Virus record (IMG/VR): IMGVR_UViG_3300031539_000008
Span: 1-64,000 of that record
Source of the DNA: a virus
Length of the DNA stretch: 64,000 nt
Direction: 5' to 3' (one strand)
Part shown: positions 23,983 to 31,410 of the stretch, piece after piece
Position numbering within the stretch: the stretch's first letter is position 1
How the letters are laid out: every line of letters begins with the position of its first letter
The notes under the pieces: generated by a model
Databases searched by the model: none
Told to the model about the DNA's origin: nothing
The model's input: only the letters and a program-made list of their open reading frames with translations
Position numbers and translations under genes: made by a program

Positions 23983-24382
23983 TCCCGAGAACGTCATCGA
24001 ACTGTTCCCCGAGGTGAAGGGCCCACCTGTCCTAACCCGCGGACAAAACTACCGTGTCTGCAAGCACAGGAAAATTGAGATAGACGTGGAGGACCGCATC
24101 ATCGAGTGTTCGACCTGCGGAGCCGCTGTGGATGCCATCGAGTGGCTGGTGAGGAACACGCAGGCTTGGCGGAATGCCAATGCGGACTACAAGGCGACCA
24201 AGGATGAGGTTAGGCGACTGGAGCGCGACCAGGCGTCGCTCAAGCGCGAGGTGAAGAACCTCAAGGCGCAGGAGAAGCGTTGGCTGAGCAAGCTGGCGGC
24301 CCTGCATCGCGAGCACACGGTTGAGGAGCAACTACCCGCAAGCATCGAGCTGGCCAGGTCCAGGCAGAAGGGCGACGGTTAG
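23972..24382 (+). CDS. Zinc/coiled-coil protein
   Basis: 136 residues. N-terminal half carries CKH ... CSTCG, the rest is a long coiled coil (KDEVRRLERDQASLKREVKNLK). The pattern recurs in other small genes here. Last gene of the 21097 operon. Confidence 0.55.
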   Translation: MSDDPENVIELFPEVKGPPVLTRGQNYRVCKHRKIEIDVEDRIIECSTCGAAVDAIEWLVRNTQAWRNANADYKATKDEVRRLERDQASLKREVKNLKAQEKRWLSKLAALHREHTVEEQLPASIELARSRQKGDG

Positions 24383-24387
24383 CCGTC
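24374..24387 (+). terminator. Short hairpin at end of operon (weak)
   Basis: GACGG-TTAG-CCGTC forms a 5-bp stem spanning the stop codon of the last gene of the 21097-24382 operon. No T-run follows, so it is at best a weak or non-canonical terminator. Confidence 0.25.
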
Positions 24388-24527
24388 ACCATCACCGTGT
24401 AAGCACTTGATATTATTGAGGAAATCGGTAGAAATGCGTGCGTAAAGGCACGTTCAACGTCGCCGTTAGAGTCCGAATTCGTACGTCTAAGGTGGGTTGA
24501 CGGGCTCCCTCACCGGCTTACTCTTGG
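24388..24527. other. Intergenic, AT-richer, candidate attachment region
   Basis: About 140 nt without a gene, less GC-rich than its surroundings (TTGATATTATTGAGG). It holds an inverted repeat CGTGC-GTAAAG-GCACG at 24437-24452. Position next to a recombinase gene and base composition fit a phage attachment site or recombinase-binding arms, but no core can be defined from one sequence. Confidence 0.3.
24497..24524 (+). promoter_or_regulatory. Promoter TTGACG-16-TACTCT of recombinase
   Basis: TTGACG (24497-24502), 16-nt spacer, TACTCT (24519-24524). The ATG at 24528 is only three nt after the -10, so transcription would start just inside the reading frame; the real start codon could be GTG 24558 or ATG 24588. 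Confidence 0.5.
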
Positions 24528-25859
24528 ATGTCCGATAAGTGCGAGTTGTCGGTCATCGTGGGGCGCAAGCGAAACAACAACACGGCCATGGAGCTGTTGC
24601 CGAATGCGGCTGCGGCACTGCGCACCGAGGCACTGAAACGTCACCTGGAGCGTGGCGATGATCTGGCCAGCTACGCGCGGTCGGATCGGACGCAACAAGC
24701 CTACGAGTCGGACGTGCGCCAATGGCTCGACTACGCGAAGCGCCATGGCATTCCGCCGTACCCGATCTCTCCTTCCGCCCTGGTGGCGTACCTCGGGTAC
24801 ATGGACGAGCGCGACTACAAGGTGGCGACCGTCAAGCGCCGCCTGGCCGGTCTGGTGCAGTGGCACCAGAGCCGTGGCGATGCGCTTCCGATGGGCCCTA
24901 AGCTAAAGGAGCGCCTCAAGGGGCTCCGGCGGAAAAAGGGGGTGGCCCAGACTGCGAAGCGGGCATTCACCCTGGAGCAGATTGCCGAGATGCTCTTGCT
25001 GATGGGGGATAGCGATGTGGAGTGCCGCGACAAGGCCATGCTGCTCGTGGGGTTTCAGAGTTCTGCGCGCCGAAGCGAGCTGGCCGAGCTGACCTGGGAA
25101 GACGTAGAGGAGCACCAGACCTTCTGGCTTCTTCACATCCGCAGGTCGAAGACCGACCAAGAGGGCCTGGGTCAGGATGTTGTCCTACCGCAGGAGGGCG
25201 GCTTCAGTGCGCTTGCCGCCCTGAGAGACTGGCGAGAGCGACAGGGAACCGGCACTGGACCAGTCTTCGGCATCACAGATCGGACGATAGCCAGGCGCGC
25301 GCAGCACTGCGCGAAGATGATAGGCCTAGACCCCGGCGTCTACGGGGCTCACTCCTTGCGCAGCGGTTTCGCCACCGAGGCCGACCGCAAGGGCGCATCT
25401 GTGAGGGAGATTCAGGGGCAGACGCACCATAAGGATGCAAGGATGGTCGACAGGTACATTCAGAAGCGTGCGCAGGCCGAAAACAAGGCCGCGCGTCTGG
25501 TAGCCGAAGGGCTGAGCGAATTGACGCCGAAGAAGCCGCGAGGGTACGAGGTTGACCTCGGCGACTATCGCGTCTTGCTCGTCGACTCAAGCTCAGGAGA
25601 GCCCGTCGCGTGGGGCTTCCCGCTGCTCAAGTCGCTCGGCGAGGAACGCTTCTCCGCCCTCGGTCAACTGGGCGAGTTGGCGTGCCTGGATCACGTCAAC
25701 GGCGGCAAGTACGGCTTCGTGGTGCGCCGGCTGAACCATGCCGAGGCGATTCGCAAATACGGAGAAGTCACCGGGCGGGAGACTGGTCCGCGCGGCGGCT
25801 GGCGCTCGATCACGTACGGAAAGACACAGTTCCTGAGCAAGCTGGACGGGGACCAATGA
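24528..25859 (+). CDS. Tyrosine recombinase/integrase
   Basis: 443 residues. N-terminal SAM-like core-binding domain (residues about 40-135, TQQAYESDVRQWLDYAKRHG) and catalytic domain 145-320 with the full set: R181 (SSARRSEL), K208, H275-x-x-R278 (HSLRSGFAT), H300/H301 and nucleophile Y310 (MVDRYI). It should carry out integration/excision or genome resolution. Residues 335-443 are an extra C-terminal domain of mixed alpha/beta that I do not recognise; typical phage integrases end soon after the Tyr. No excisionase is evident nearby. The N-terminal 20 residues may not be translated given the promoter. Confidence 0.85.
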   Translation: MSDKCELSVIVGRKRNNNTAMELLPNAAAALRTEALKRHLERGDDLASYARSDRTQQAYESDVRQWLDYAKRHGIPPYPISPSALVAYLGYMDERDYKVATVKRRLAGLVQWHQSRGDALPMGPKLKERLKGLRRKKGVAQTAKRAFTLEQIAEMLLLMGDSDVECRDKAMLLVGFQSSARRSELAELTWEDVEEHQTFWLLHIRRSKTDQEGLGQDVVLPQEGGFSALAALRDWRERQGTGTGPVFGITDRTIARRAQHCAKMIGLDPGVYGAHSLRSGFATEADRKGASVREIQGQTHHKDARMVDRYIQKRAQAENKAARLVAEGLSELTPKKPRGYEVDLGDYRVLLVDSSSGEPVAWGFPLLKSLGEERFSALGQLGELACLDHVNGGKYGFVVRRLNHAEAIRKYGEVTGRETGPRGGWRSITYGKTQFLSKLDGDQ

Positions 25860-25877
25860 CCCGCCTGCGCTCCGTGA

Positions 25878-25883
25878 TACCCT
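25878..25883 (+). promoter_or_regulatory. -10 box TACCCT of leaderless gene
   Basis: TACCCT six nt before the ATG at 25890; no ribosome site. Drives the small membrane peptide and the coupled lipoprotein gene. Confidence 0.45.
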
Positions 25884-25889
25884 CCCATC

Positions 25890-26012
25890 ATGGCCAAGCC
25901 CTCCCGTCTCGCCTCGTTCGCCCTGGGCGGTGCCACCTTCCTGCTGGCGTCCTACATCCTCCACTGCGGCTACGGCATGGGCCCCTGGCGCTGCCAGAAA
26001 CGGTGCCCATGA
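25890..26012 (+). CDS. 40-residue membrane peptide
   Basis: MAKPSRLASFALGGATFLLASYILHCGYGM then PWRCQKRCP. One hydrophobic helix and three Cys. Stop overlaps the next ATG (ATGA). Confidence 0.5.
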   Translation: MAKPSRLASFALGGATFLLASYILHCGYGMGPWRCQKRCP

Positions 26013-26632
26013 CTCGCAAACTCCTCCCCATCCTCCTTCTCCTGGCTTGCAACGGGATCCACCCCGACGGCACGCAGGTCTACGTCGAGAATCAGCGCAC
26101 GGACGCCACCACCGTCTACGTCAGCTTTTCGGGGACATCGGTGCTCACCCCCGCTGACTGGACGTTCTGCGAGGGCACAGGACTGACCTGCTCCTTCCAG
26201 CTCGACGGAAAGACCACCAAGCAGCTCCCGAACAAGGCTCACGCCTACCTCAACGCCACGTTCAGCTTCGATGCACCCGTGGGCTGCGGCGCGACCAAGG
26301 CGGAGGTGAACGTCAACAACCCCGACTGGTACGACATTCTTGATGTGAGCCTGGTCGACGGCTACAACGAGAAGTTGGAGATCAGCGCCACGCCCACCGG
26401 CGGCAAGGCCGTGAAGATCGGCCCGCCAGTTGGCAAGGACGGTAATGAGGCGGTGTTCGGGGTGTTCCCCTACGGCTGCGACATCTGCGTGGCGCGCCAG
26501 GACCCTCCCTGCGACATCCCCACGGGCAAGTCGGGCTGCAAGAAGGGGACGCAGTACGACCCGGACGTGCCCTGTCAGTGGCAGGGTCCGGTCAAAGGCG
26601 GCGGCGGGGACGTTACGGTTTCCCTGCTGTAG
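26009..26632 (+). CDS. Thaumatin-like lipoprotein
   Basis: 207 residues. N-terminus MTRKLLPILLLLAC is a lipoprotein signal with a lipobox (LLAC). The mature part resembles the thaumatin/PR-5 fold: VYVENQRTDATTVYVSFSG, then WYDILDVSLVDGYNEKLEI, which matches the thaumatin D-x-S-x-V-D-G-(F/Y)-N signature, and a Cys-rich end (YGCDICVARQDPPC). It would be lipid-anchored at the cell envelope. Role unknown: surface exclusion, inhibitor binding or host-derived moron. The lipobox and the VDGYN block are clear; the family assignment is by motif. Confidence 0.65.
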   Translation: MTRKLLPILLLLACNGIHPDGTQVYVENQRTDATTVYVSFSGTSVLTPADWTFCEGTGLTCSFQLDGKTTKQLPNKAHAYLNATFSFDAPVGCGATKAEVNVNNPDWYDILDVSLVDGYNEKLEISATPTGGKAVKIGPPVGKDGNEAVFGVFPYGCDICVARQDPPCDIPTGKSGCKKGTQYDPDVPCQWQGPVKGGGGDVTVSLL

Positions 26633-26636
26633 AGAG

Positions 26637-27044
26637 ATGGTACCATCTGCCCATGCCTCGGAACCAAGGGATGCGTACCTCTGGGCCCTGGGCTCGGGCA
26701 CCTACGCGCAGAGCTTCCCGATCCGATCCTCTGGCCTGATGAAGATCGTGCAGCTCAGCGGGCGCATCGACTACCCCGCCTCGGGCGCCGAGAACGCGAG
26801 GATTCGGCTCTACCGCTACCGCAAGACCGCGCCGTTCGGCACCTTCAACTACACGCAGATCACCTCATTGTTCGACATCAACGCGGCGTTCCCATGGTCA
26901 TGGACCATGGATGAATCCGACAAGATCAACGCGTTCACGTTGGACCCCGTCACCGACAGCCTGGCCGTAAGTAACGTCTACACAGCAGGCGCGACGCCCA
27001 CCATGCGGGCCCTGCGAATCGACTTCATCCTCGGACCCGCGTAG
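26637..27044 (+). CDS. Beta-rich protein, start uncertain
   Basis: 135 residues from ATG 26637 (MVPSAHASEPRDAYLW...). From residue 15 it is a convincing beta-sandwich-like sequence (IRLYRYRKTAPFGTFNYTQI, TMRALRIDFILGPA), suggestive of a virion decoration protein. A TACCAT box at 26641 is correctly placed for a leaderless ATG at 26653, but that ATG is in another frame and stops after 28 codons, so either the start is 26637 or a frameshift lies near the 5' end. Confidence 0.5.
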   Translation: MVPSAHASEPRDAYLWALGSGTYAQSFPIRSSGLMKIVQLSGRIDYPASGAENARIRLYRYRKTAPFGTFNYTQITSLFDINAAFPWSWTMDESDKINAFTLDPVTDSLAVSNVYTAGATPTMRALRIDFILGPA

Positions 27045-27053
27045 GAGACCGCC

Positions 27054-27119
27054 ATGCCCGATCCAGAAGATCTGCCCCCAGTTTGGCCGCCCGTTCCGAC
27101 CGACGGAGAAGACCCGTAG
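27054..27119 (+). CDS. 21-residue Pro-rich peptide ORF
   Basis: MPDPEDLPPVWPPVPTDGEDP, acidic and Pro-rich, with ribosome site GGAGACCGCC before its ATG, nine nt after the previous stop. It may be a real micropeptide. Confidence 0.3.
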   Translation: MPDPEDLPPVWPPVPTDGEDP

Positions 27120-27281
27120 TCACTCGGCCTGTTCGTCCTGGAGCGCGTGGCGACCTGCCGCGCACTGGCCGAGCAGCCATTTGACCTCCTCGGTGCTGAG
27201 GATGACGATGGCCTCGTTGTCCAGCGCCTTCCAGGCGATCTCACGCAGTCGCCGTTTGCTCGGGGCCTTCGCGCGTGTCAT
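27120..27281 (-). CDS. Small helical protein
   Basis: 53 residues (MTRAKAPSKRRLREIAWKALDNEAIVIL...), basic helix at the N-terminus. Third gene of a three-gene minus operon linked by ATGA/GTGA overlaps. Confidence 0.5.
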   Translation of the reverse strand: MTRAKAPSKRRLREIAWKALDNEAIVILSTEEVKWLLGQCAAGRHALQDEQAE

Positions 27282-27481
27282 TTCGTGCGGTCCGTGGTCA
27301 GCGCGTTCTGCTGATGCTGGCTCACGAGCTTCCTCACCGCCTCTGCATAGCATTTGAAGCAGGCGCGTCGCTCCCAGTCCTCGCGCTCCCACTCCTCTAC
27401 CACCAAGAAGCAGATGAAGGGAACTTTGCCGTGGAGCGGGCACTCTCCCACAAGATCTGCGCTCAGTTTGACCTCGCTCAC
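27278..27481 (-). CDS. Small protein with C and H metal ligands
   Basis: 67 residues from GTG 27481 (GTGA overlap). GECPLHGKVPF and ERRACFKCYAEAVRKL suggest a zinc site of the Cx2-4C/H type seen in many phage DksA-like or ribbon peptides. No exact family. Confidence 0.5.
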   Translation of the reverse strand: MSEVKLSADLVGECPLHGKVPFICFLVVEEWEREDWERRACFKCYAEAVRKLVSQHQQNALTTDRTK

Positions 27482-27873
27482 TTCATCATCCCTTCCAGCA
27501 GTGCCCGACCCTTGGCCAACGCGTCGCGCACATCGGGGTCCTCCAGCGCGTCCTGGCTGCATGAGAAGCGGAACTCGCCCTCACCAATCGGGAAGCTGAG
27601 AGTGATCTCGTCCCGTCGCCGGCGCAGCATGGTCGCGCTCGCGTCGGATACCGCCGACAGAGACTGCGCCGCATCGCGCATCATGGAGGTGAACGTGCCG
27701 TGCAGCTCCTCCGACTGGTGCTGGAGACGGTCGATCAGCATGTCCTTGTCGCGGTTGGACGAAAGACGCCGTTTCAGCCGCTGCCCCGCATCCCACAGCT
27801 CGCGCTTGGTCACGGTCTTGAGCTTCTCGTTGATCTGCTCCTCGGTCTCCGAGGTCTCGATTTCGTCGTGCAT
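27478..27873 (-). CDS. Helical protein
   Basis: 131 residues, largely helical and charged (DMLIDRLQHQSEELHGTFTSMM), C-terminus ITLSFPIGEGEFRFSCS then helix. The ATG has AAAGGGG upstream. No family recognised. Confidence 0.55.
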   Translation of the reverse strand: MHDEIETSETEEQINEKLKTVTKRELWDAGQRLKRRLSSNRDKDMLIDRLQHQSEELHGTFTSMMRDAAQSLSAVSDASATMLRRRRDEITLSFPIGEGEFRFSCSQDALEDPDVRDALAKGRALLEGMMK

Positions 27874-27881
27874 TTGACCCC

Positions 27882-27910
27882 TTTACCACGTGGTGCAGTC
27901 GTGCTACAAG
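27882..27910 (+). promoter_or_regulatory. Promoter TTTACC-17-TACAAG
   Basis: TTTACC (27882-27887), 17-nt spacer, TACAAG (27905-27910) inside the 12-base string TGCTACAAGCGC also found at 8360. The next ATG (27953) follows a leader with ribosome site GGAGGA. Starts the 27953-31121 run. Confidence 0.45.
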
Positions 27911-27952
27911 CGCATTGGAACGGAGCGGCGCCGAATTGCGCCTGGAGGATGA

Positions 27953-28192
27953 ATGAGCGTCAAGAACTGCCACCTGTGCCGAACGCTTGGCCCACCATCG
28001 GCTCGCAAGGTCCACGGCTTCCGTGTCGATGGCCTGGGCATGGTCGACTTTGCGTGCCCGACGAGCCAGGACGCCTACGAGCGTGATTTGGCCGCCTGCC
28101 GAGACATCGTGAATGGAATCAGTATGCAGGCCCAGGCGCTCCGTGAGATCGAACGCGCTGCGACCACCAAGAAGGAACCGGACGATGACTGA
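27953..28192 (+). CDS. Small zinc-ribbon protein
   Basis: 79 residues. CHLC near the start and a single C at 35, then a helical acidic tail. Ribosome site GGAGGA. No family recognised. Confidence 0.5.
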   Translation: MSVKNCHLCRTLGPPSARKVHGFRVDGLGMVDFACPTSQDAYERDLAACRDIVNGISMQAQALREIERAATTKKEPDDD

Positions 28193-28691
28193 CCCCACCC
28201 GCCCGGACGTATCCGCCATCAAGGCCCGCGCCATCCTGGGACGTGGTGCGCCGTGTGTCCACAACAGCGACGTGATAGCGCTGTGCGACCGCATCCTCCA
28301 CCTTGAGGACCGCGTGGTCGAGCAGGCGGACTCGTCCCGCCGCCTCCTGCTCAACCTCCTCGCCGTCATCCACCGGGACGGGGGCCAGCACACGGACTCG
28401 GTTGGGGTAAGCCGGTCCGCCGCTGATGCGCACGAGGCATGGGCGGCGCTTATGGTGATGCGGGACGAATGCCCGCGGTGTGGCGGTCTAATGAGCCACG
28501 ATGAGGCCGAGGCCGGAGAGTGTGCGCACCCTGACTGCAAATGGCGGTCGCGCCTCGCCGGGAGGGTGGCCGAACTGGAGACGGCTATCGAAAAGGTGCT
28601 CATCCTGCCGCCCGGGATGCTCAGCGCGGATGCGCGTCGGTGTCTTGATGCAGCCCTGCTCACCCCTACAGGAGACACGACCGATGAGTAA
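28185..28691 (+). CDS. Zinc/coiled-coil protein
   Basis: 168 residues. Helical with CPRCGG and CAHPDC at about 98-118 forming a zinc ribbon between two coiled-coil regions. No family recognised. Confidence 0.5.
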   Translation: MTDPTRPDVSAIKARAILGRGAPCVHNSDVIALCDRILHLEDRVVEQADSSRRLLLNLLAVIHRDGGQHTDSVGVSRSAADAHEAWAALMVMRDECPRCGGLMSHDEAEAGECAHPDCKWRSRLAGRVAELETAIEKVLILPPGMLSADARRCLDAALLTPTGDTTDE

Positions 28692-28971
28692 ACCCAAAGC
28701 ACACTACTCAGACGGCACCCCCAAGAGCCGGTCGGTCAAACCTGGCTGGTGCTGCGAGGACCACGCGGCCGAACTCGCCGAAAAGTGCGCCCGCCTAGAG
28801 CGTGAGCGGGACGAGGCGCGGGCCCGGTGTGAGGCACTGGAGACGGCGCTGGAGTGTTCGAATTCCGCTGATGTGCGAAGGTTACGCGCCGACACTGACG
28901 CCCTGCTCACGGGACAAAACCCCGCCACATCCCCACAGGTGGAGACGCCGCCCACGGACGGGAACCCATGA
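28684..28971 (+). CDS. Small coiled-coil protein
   Basis: 95 residues. CCEDHAAELAEKCARLERERDEARARCEALE, a Cys-bearing coiled coil typical of small phage accessory proteins. No function known. Confidence 0.5.
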   Translation: MSKPKAHYSDGTPKSRSVKPGWCCEDHAAELAEKCARLERERDEARARCEALETALECSNSADVRRLRADTDALLTGQNPATSPQVETPPTDGNP

Positions 28972-29042
28972 CCGCCGGTTGGATCGTCTACCTCATCCTG
29001 TGGCCACTTGCCCTGTACGACTGGATCTGTGACCGCCTATGA
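28968..29042 (+). CDS. 24-residue membrane peptide
   Basis: MTAGWIVYLILWPLALYDWICDRL, nearly all one membrane helix. Coupled on both sides by ATGA overlaps, which supports it being translated. Confidence 0.45.
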   Translation: MTAGWIVYLILWPLALYDWICDRL

Positions 29043-29209
29043 CCGACGCCGAACTCATCGCCGCCATGATCGAGCGCAGGGTATCCGAACTCTGCGACCT
29101 CGCCGATTCCGCCAACATTCGGATGGAGGCTAACCGATTCGAGACTAAGGCTGCCGAGGCCGAGGCTCTCGCATCGGCCGTGCGACGCGGAGGGTGGAGA
29201 CTACGATAA
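29039..29209 (+). CDS. Small helical protein
   Basis: 56 residues (MTDAELIAAMIERRVSELCDL...), Ala/Glu-rich helix ending RRGGWRLR. No family recognised. Confidence 0.45.
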   Translation: MTDAELIAAMIERRVSELCDLADSANIRMEANRFETKAAEAEALASAVRRGGWRLR

Positions 29210-29211
29210 CC

Positions 29212-29388
29212 ATGTCGACCGAAGAACCGACCTGCACCTGCCGCTTCAACCCCTCCGACCGCGATGCCAAGGGCCACCCGGGCGTTGCTCCGCACAAGTG
29301 CCCCTACTCCGAGGAAATCTGCGACGACAGCGAGACCCTCTGCACCTGTTGCTCCTTCAAGGAGCACGAATGCTTGATGGATATATGA
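29212..29388 (+). CDS. Cys-rich small protein (CPY-EEI-CTCC family)
   Basis: 58 residues. HKCPYSEEICDDSETLCTCC then EHECLMDI. Nearly the same C-terminal half occurs in the gene at 38637, so they are paralogues. The family is widespread in phages without known function; the Cys pattern points to zinc binding. Confidence 0.6.
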   Translation: MSTEEPTCTCRFNPSDRDAKGHPGVAPHKCPYSEEICDDSETLCTCCSFKEHECLMDI

Positions 29389-29909
29389 GCGACAACGACA
29401 AGTGTGAACACGGATGGCTCCACCCGCACGAGCACTGCATCCCGTGCCTCAAGGCCGAGGTCCAGCGTCTGAGCGAATCAACCGCTGAGTGGAAGGGGCA
29501 CGCCGAACGCATGCGCAGCTACTACGCGCGCGTCTGCGTCAGCCTGGAAGATGCAGAGGCTGAGATCAACCGGCTCAGCGGAGCGCATGTCTGCGTCGCG
29601 TGCGGCCACATGGGCCCCGAGGCTCCACCATCCGGCCGAGAGCTTCCCATCGTCAAGGGCGCGCTGGATGCCCAGGCGGACGCGGAGAAGAGGCTAATCG
29701 AGGTGCTGGCGGAGGTGGCCCTGTTGCGCGAAGCGCTCGCGGATCCAGGCAACGCGCCGCTTCCCCACGCCCTGGCGATGAGCCAGGCGAACCTGATCAA
29801 GCGTCGGGAGTCTGAGCGTGACCAGGCCCGCAAGATCGCCGCCGATCTTCGGGCTCAAAATGAACGGCCCGGCGGGTACTGGAAGCCATTTCCATGGGAG
29901 GACAAATGA
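29385..29909 (+). CDS. Zinc/coiled-coil protein
   Basis: 174 residues. CEHGWLHPHEHCIPC at the start and HVCVACGHMGP at about 70 give zinc motifs; the remainder is coiled coil (DAEKRLIEVLAEVALLREAL). ATGA overlap. Confidence 0.55.
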   Translation: MSDNDKCEHGWLHPHEHCIPCLKAEVQRLSESTAEWKGHAERMRSYYARVCVSLEDAEAEINRLSGAHVCVACGHMGPEAPPSGRELPIVKGALDAQADAEKRLIEVLAEVALLREALADPGNAPLPHALAMSQANLIKRRESERDQARKIAADLRAQNERPGGYWKPFPWEDK

Positions 29910-30070
29910 TGGATAACGAAGAAGAATCCGAAAAGCTGATGGCCATGATCGAAGGCAAGTATCCAGCGGAGCGCTGTTCCCTGGCCGAATACCGCGATGT
30001 ACTGCACGAACTTGCGTGCGCCCTCCGCGAACGTGTGAGCCAGCTCGACGAGGAGATCGGAGATGGCTGA
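29906..30070 (+). CDS. Small acidic helical protein
   Basis: 54 residues (MMDNEEESEKLMAMIEG...), helical and acidic. ATGA overlap with the previous gene. No family recognised. Confidence 0.45.
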   Translation: MMDNEEESEKLMAMIEGKYPAERCSLAEYRDVLHELACALRERVSQLDEEIGDG

Positions 30071-30317
30071 CGTGCTCAGTGGACCGGAAATGAAGGAGCG
30101 GCTCACCCGGAACATGGCGTACTCTACTCAGCACGCGATCGGTCAGACACGCAAGAATGCCGAGGCGGCTCTCCAGTCAAAGGTGATCACGGATGGCTGG
30201 ACCGTGACCTTCCACGATGAACAGGACCACGACGCCTACTGCCTCGCGGAAGTCCGCGGTGGCGAGCTGGTGGTACTCTGCAAGACTTACGGCGAGCTGG
30301 CCATGGAGTCCCACTGA
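30063..30317 (+). CDS. Small hypothetical protein
   Basis: 84 residues. Helical N-terminus, then WTVTFHDEQDHDAYCLAEVRGGELVVLCK, a compact beta unit. No family recognised. Confidence 0.5.
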   Translation: MADVLSGPEMKERLTRNMAYSTQHAIGQTRKNAEAALQSKVITDGWTVTFHDEQDHDAYCLAEVRGGELVVLCKTYGELAMESH

Positions 30318-30529
30318 TGCACCCACAAACCGAGAAAATCCTGGGCTACTTCAAGCACGACCACCTACCCGAGCCACTGTATTCGGCAGCGGCAGCGTTC
30401 TCGGATTTGGCTTACGCCATCGCTACACAGACAAGCGGCCCGGAGACCCAGGTTTGCCTGCGCAAGCTGCTGGAGGCCAAGGACGCCGGGGTACGTGCGA
30501 TGATGGACGAGAAGGTGGCAGGAACATGA
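30317..30529 (+). CDS. Helical-hairpin phage protein (FK-DHLP type)
   Basis: 70 residues. YFKHDHLPEPLYSAAAAF and LRKLLEAKDAGVRAMM match a very common phage protein with the consensus F-x-Y-x-H-L-P ... L-R-K-L-L-E-x-K-D-A-x-V-R-A. Its two-helix shape resembles the hairpin of the Acb2/Tad1 anti-CBASS/anti-Thoeris sponge family, but the classic Acb2 motifs are different, so function is open. Confidence 0.6.
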   Translation: MHPQTEKILGYFKHDHLPEPLYSAAAAFSDLAYAIATQTSGPETQVCLRKLLEAKDAGVRAMMDEKVAGT

Positions 30530-30804
30530 GGAGCAGGATCCGAAACTTTCTGGAGCCTCTGCGCCTGGAGATTGTGACAGTCTTCCTCTCTGATGCGACC
30601 GTGGATATAGGACGACCATTTTGGAAGCAGAACGTCGGTCTCGGACCGGACTACGATCGCCTCGCTGACATGATCGCCGCGAAGTCAGCCCGCTATTCCG
30701 TCGCTCGGCTCGATGTCATCCTGCTCAGTGGGATACGGCGCACGATGCTACTGCTGAACCCCGAGGCCCAGGATGAGTTCGTGTGCGAAGACACTGAAGG
30801 GTAG
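30526..30804 (+). CDS. Small hypothetical protein
   Basis: 92 residues, mixed helix and strand (LEIVTVFLSDATVD). ATGA overlap with the previous gene. No family recognised. Confidence 0.45.
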   Translation: MRSRIRNFLEPLRLEIVTVFLSDATVDIGRPFWKQNVGLGPDYDRLADMIAAKSARYSVARLDVILLSGIRRTMLLLNPEAQDEFVCEDTEG

Positions 30805-30809
30805 AAGTA

Positions 30810-31121
30810 ATGATCCGCGACATCACCGAGCCTATCCTTCTGTCCCTACTGCGCAGCGATCCACTGGTCCTGGTGAAGATTGGTGCACCCTGGTGTGGCG
30901 CATGCAAGCAACTTGAGCCGCATCTATCTCGTTTCGCTAGCCAGCATCCGAATGTGGCAGTGGTCAGTCTGAACGCCGACCACGCCCAATGGACGGTCAA
31001 AAGCTACGGAATTCAGGCGCTACCCACCCTGCTTGTCTTTCGCATGGGGGAGCCCACAAACCAGGCCGTGGCTGGCGGATTTACCGCCCGCGACATCGAA
31101 GCCCTGTTTTCAGTCCGCTGA
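30810..31121 (+). CDS. Thioredoxin
   Basis: 103 residues, normal thioredoxin length. PLVLVKIGAPWC29GAC32KQLEP is the redox site (C-G-A-C rather than C-G-P-C), AQWTVKSYGIQALPTLLVF contains the cis-Pro. Cytoplasmic disulfide reductase; phage thioredoxin-like proteins can serve ribonucleotide reductase or as polymerase factors, but neither partner is in this window. Confidence 0.85.
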   Translation: MIRDITEPILLSLLRSDPLVLVKIGAPWCGACKQLEPHLSRFASQHPNVAVVSLNADHAQWTVKSYGIQALPTLLVFRMGEPTNQAVAGGFTARDIEALFSVR

Positions 31122-31127
31122 TTTCCG

Positions 31128-31157
31128 TTGACGCTCTCTTACCGGCTGTGCTATGCC
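31128..31157 (+). promoter_or_regulatory. Promoter TTGACG-N17/18-CTATGCC
   Basis: TTGACG (31128-31133), then CTATGC at 17 nt or TATGCC at 18 nt. The leader that follows holds GGAACGAAACGGA, also found before the methylase gene, and GGAGGCGGA before the ATG at 31183. Confidence 0.5.
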
Positions 31158-31182
31158 GGGGATGGAACGAAACGGAGGCGGA

Positions 31183-31410
31183 ATGGACCCGCGATTCATC
31201 GAGCAATTGTACGAGGAGGTCGCCGACAGCTTGTCGGACAAGCAAGAGGCGTTCGTGGTGGGCTTTCTTTCTGCCCTCCGGTCAATCGAGAGCGGCTGTC
31301 TCGGTATCCGTGAGGAGCTGGAGCAGGCATTCGGCGTTGAGCTGGTCGAGCGCGATCCCGGGCTGATGAACATTTTGGCCCGCGACAACGAGGAGGACGA
31401 GGATGGCTGA
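31183..31410 (+). CDS. Small helical protein
   Basis: 75 residues (MDPRFIEQLYEEVADSL...), acidic C-terminus. ATG 31183 has the better ribosome site (GGAGGCGGA); 31153 is an upstream alternative. No family recognised. Confidence 0.5.
   Translation: MDPRFIEQLYEEVADSLSDKQEAFVVGFLSALRSIESGCLGIREELEQAFGVELVERDPGLMNILARDNEEDEDG

Noticed and set aside
30317-30529. Direct call of Acb2/Tad1 for the small hairpin protein
   Set aside because: The diagnostic Acb2/Tad1 sequence blocks are not present; only the overall two-helix look is similar.
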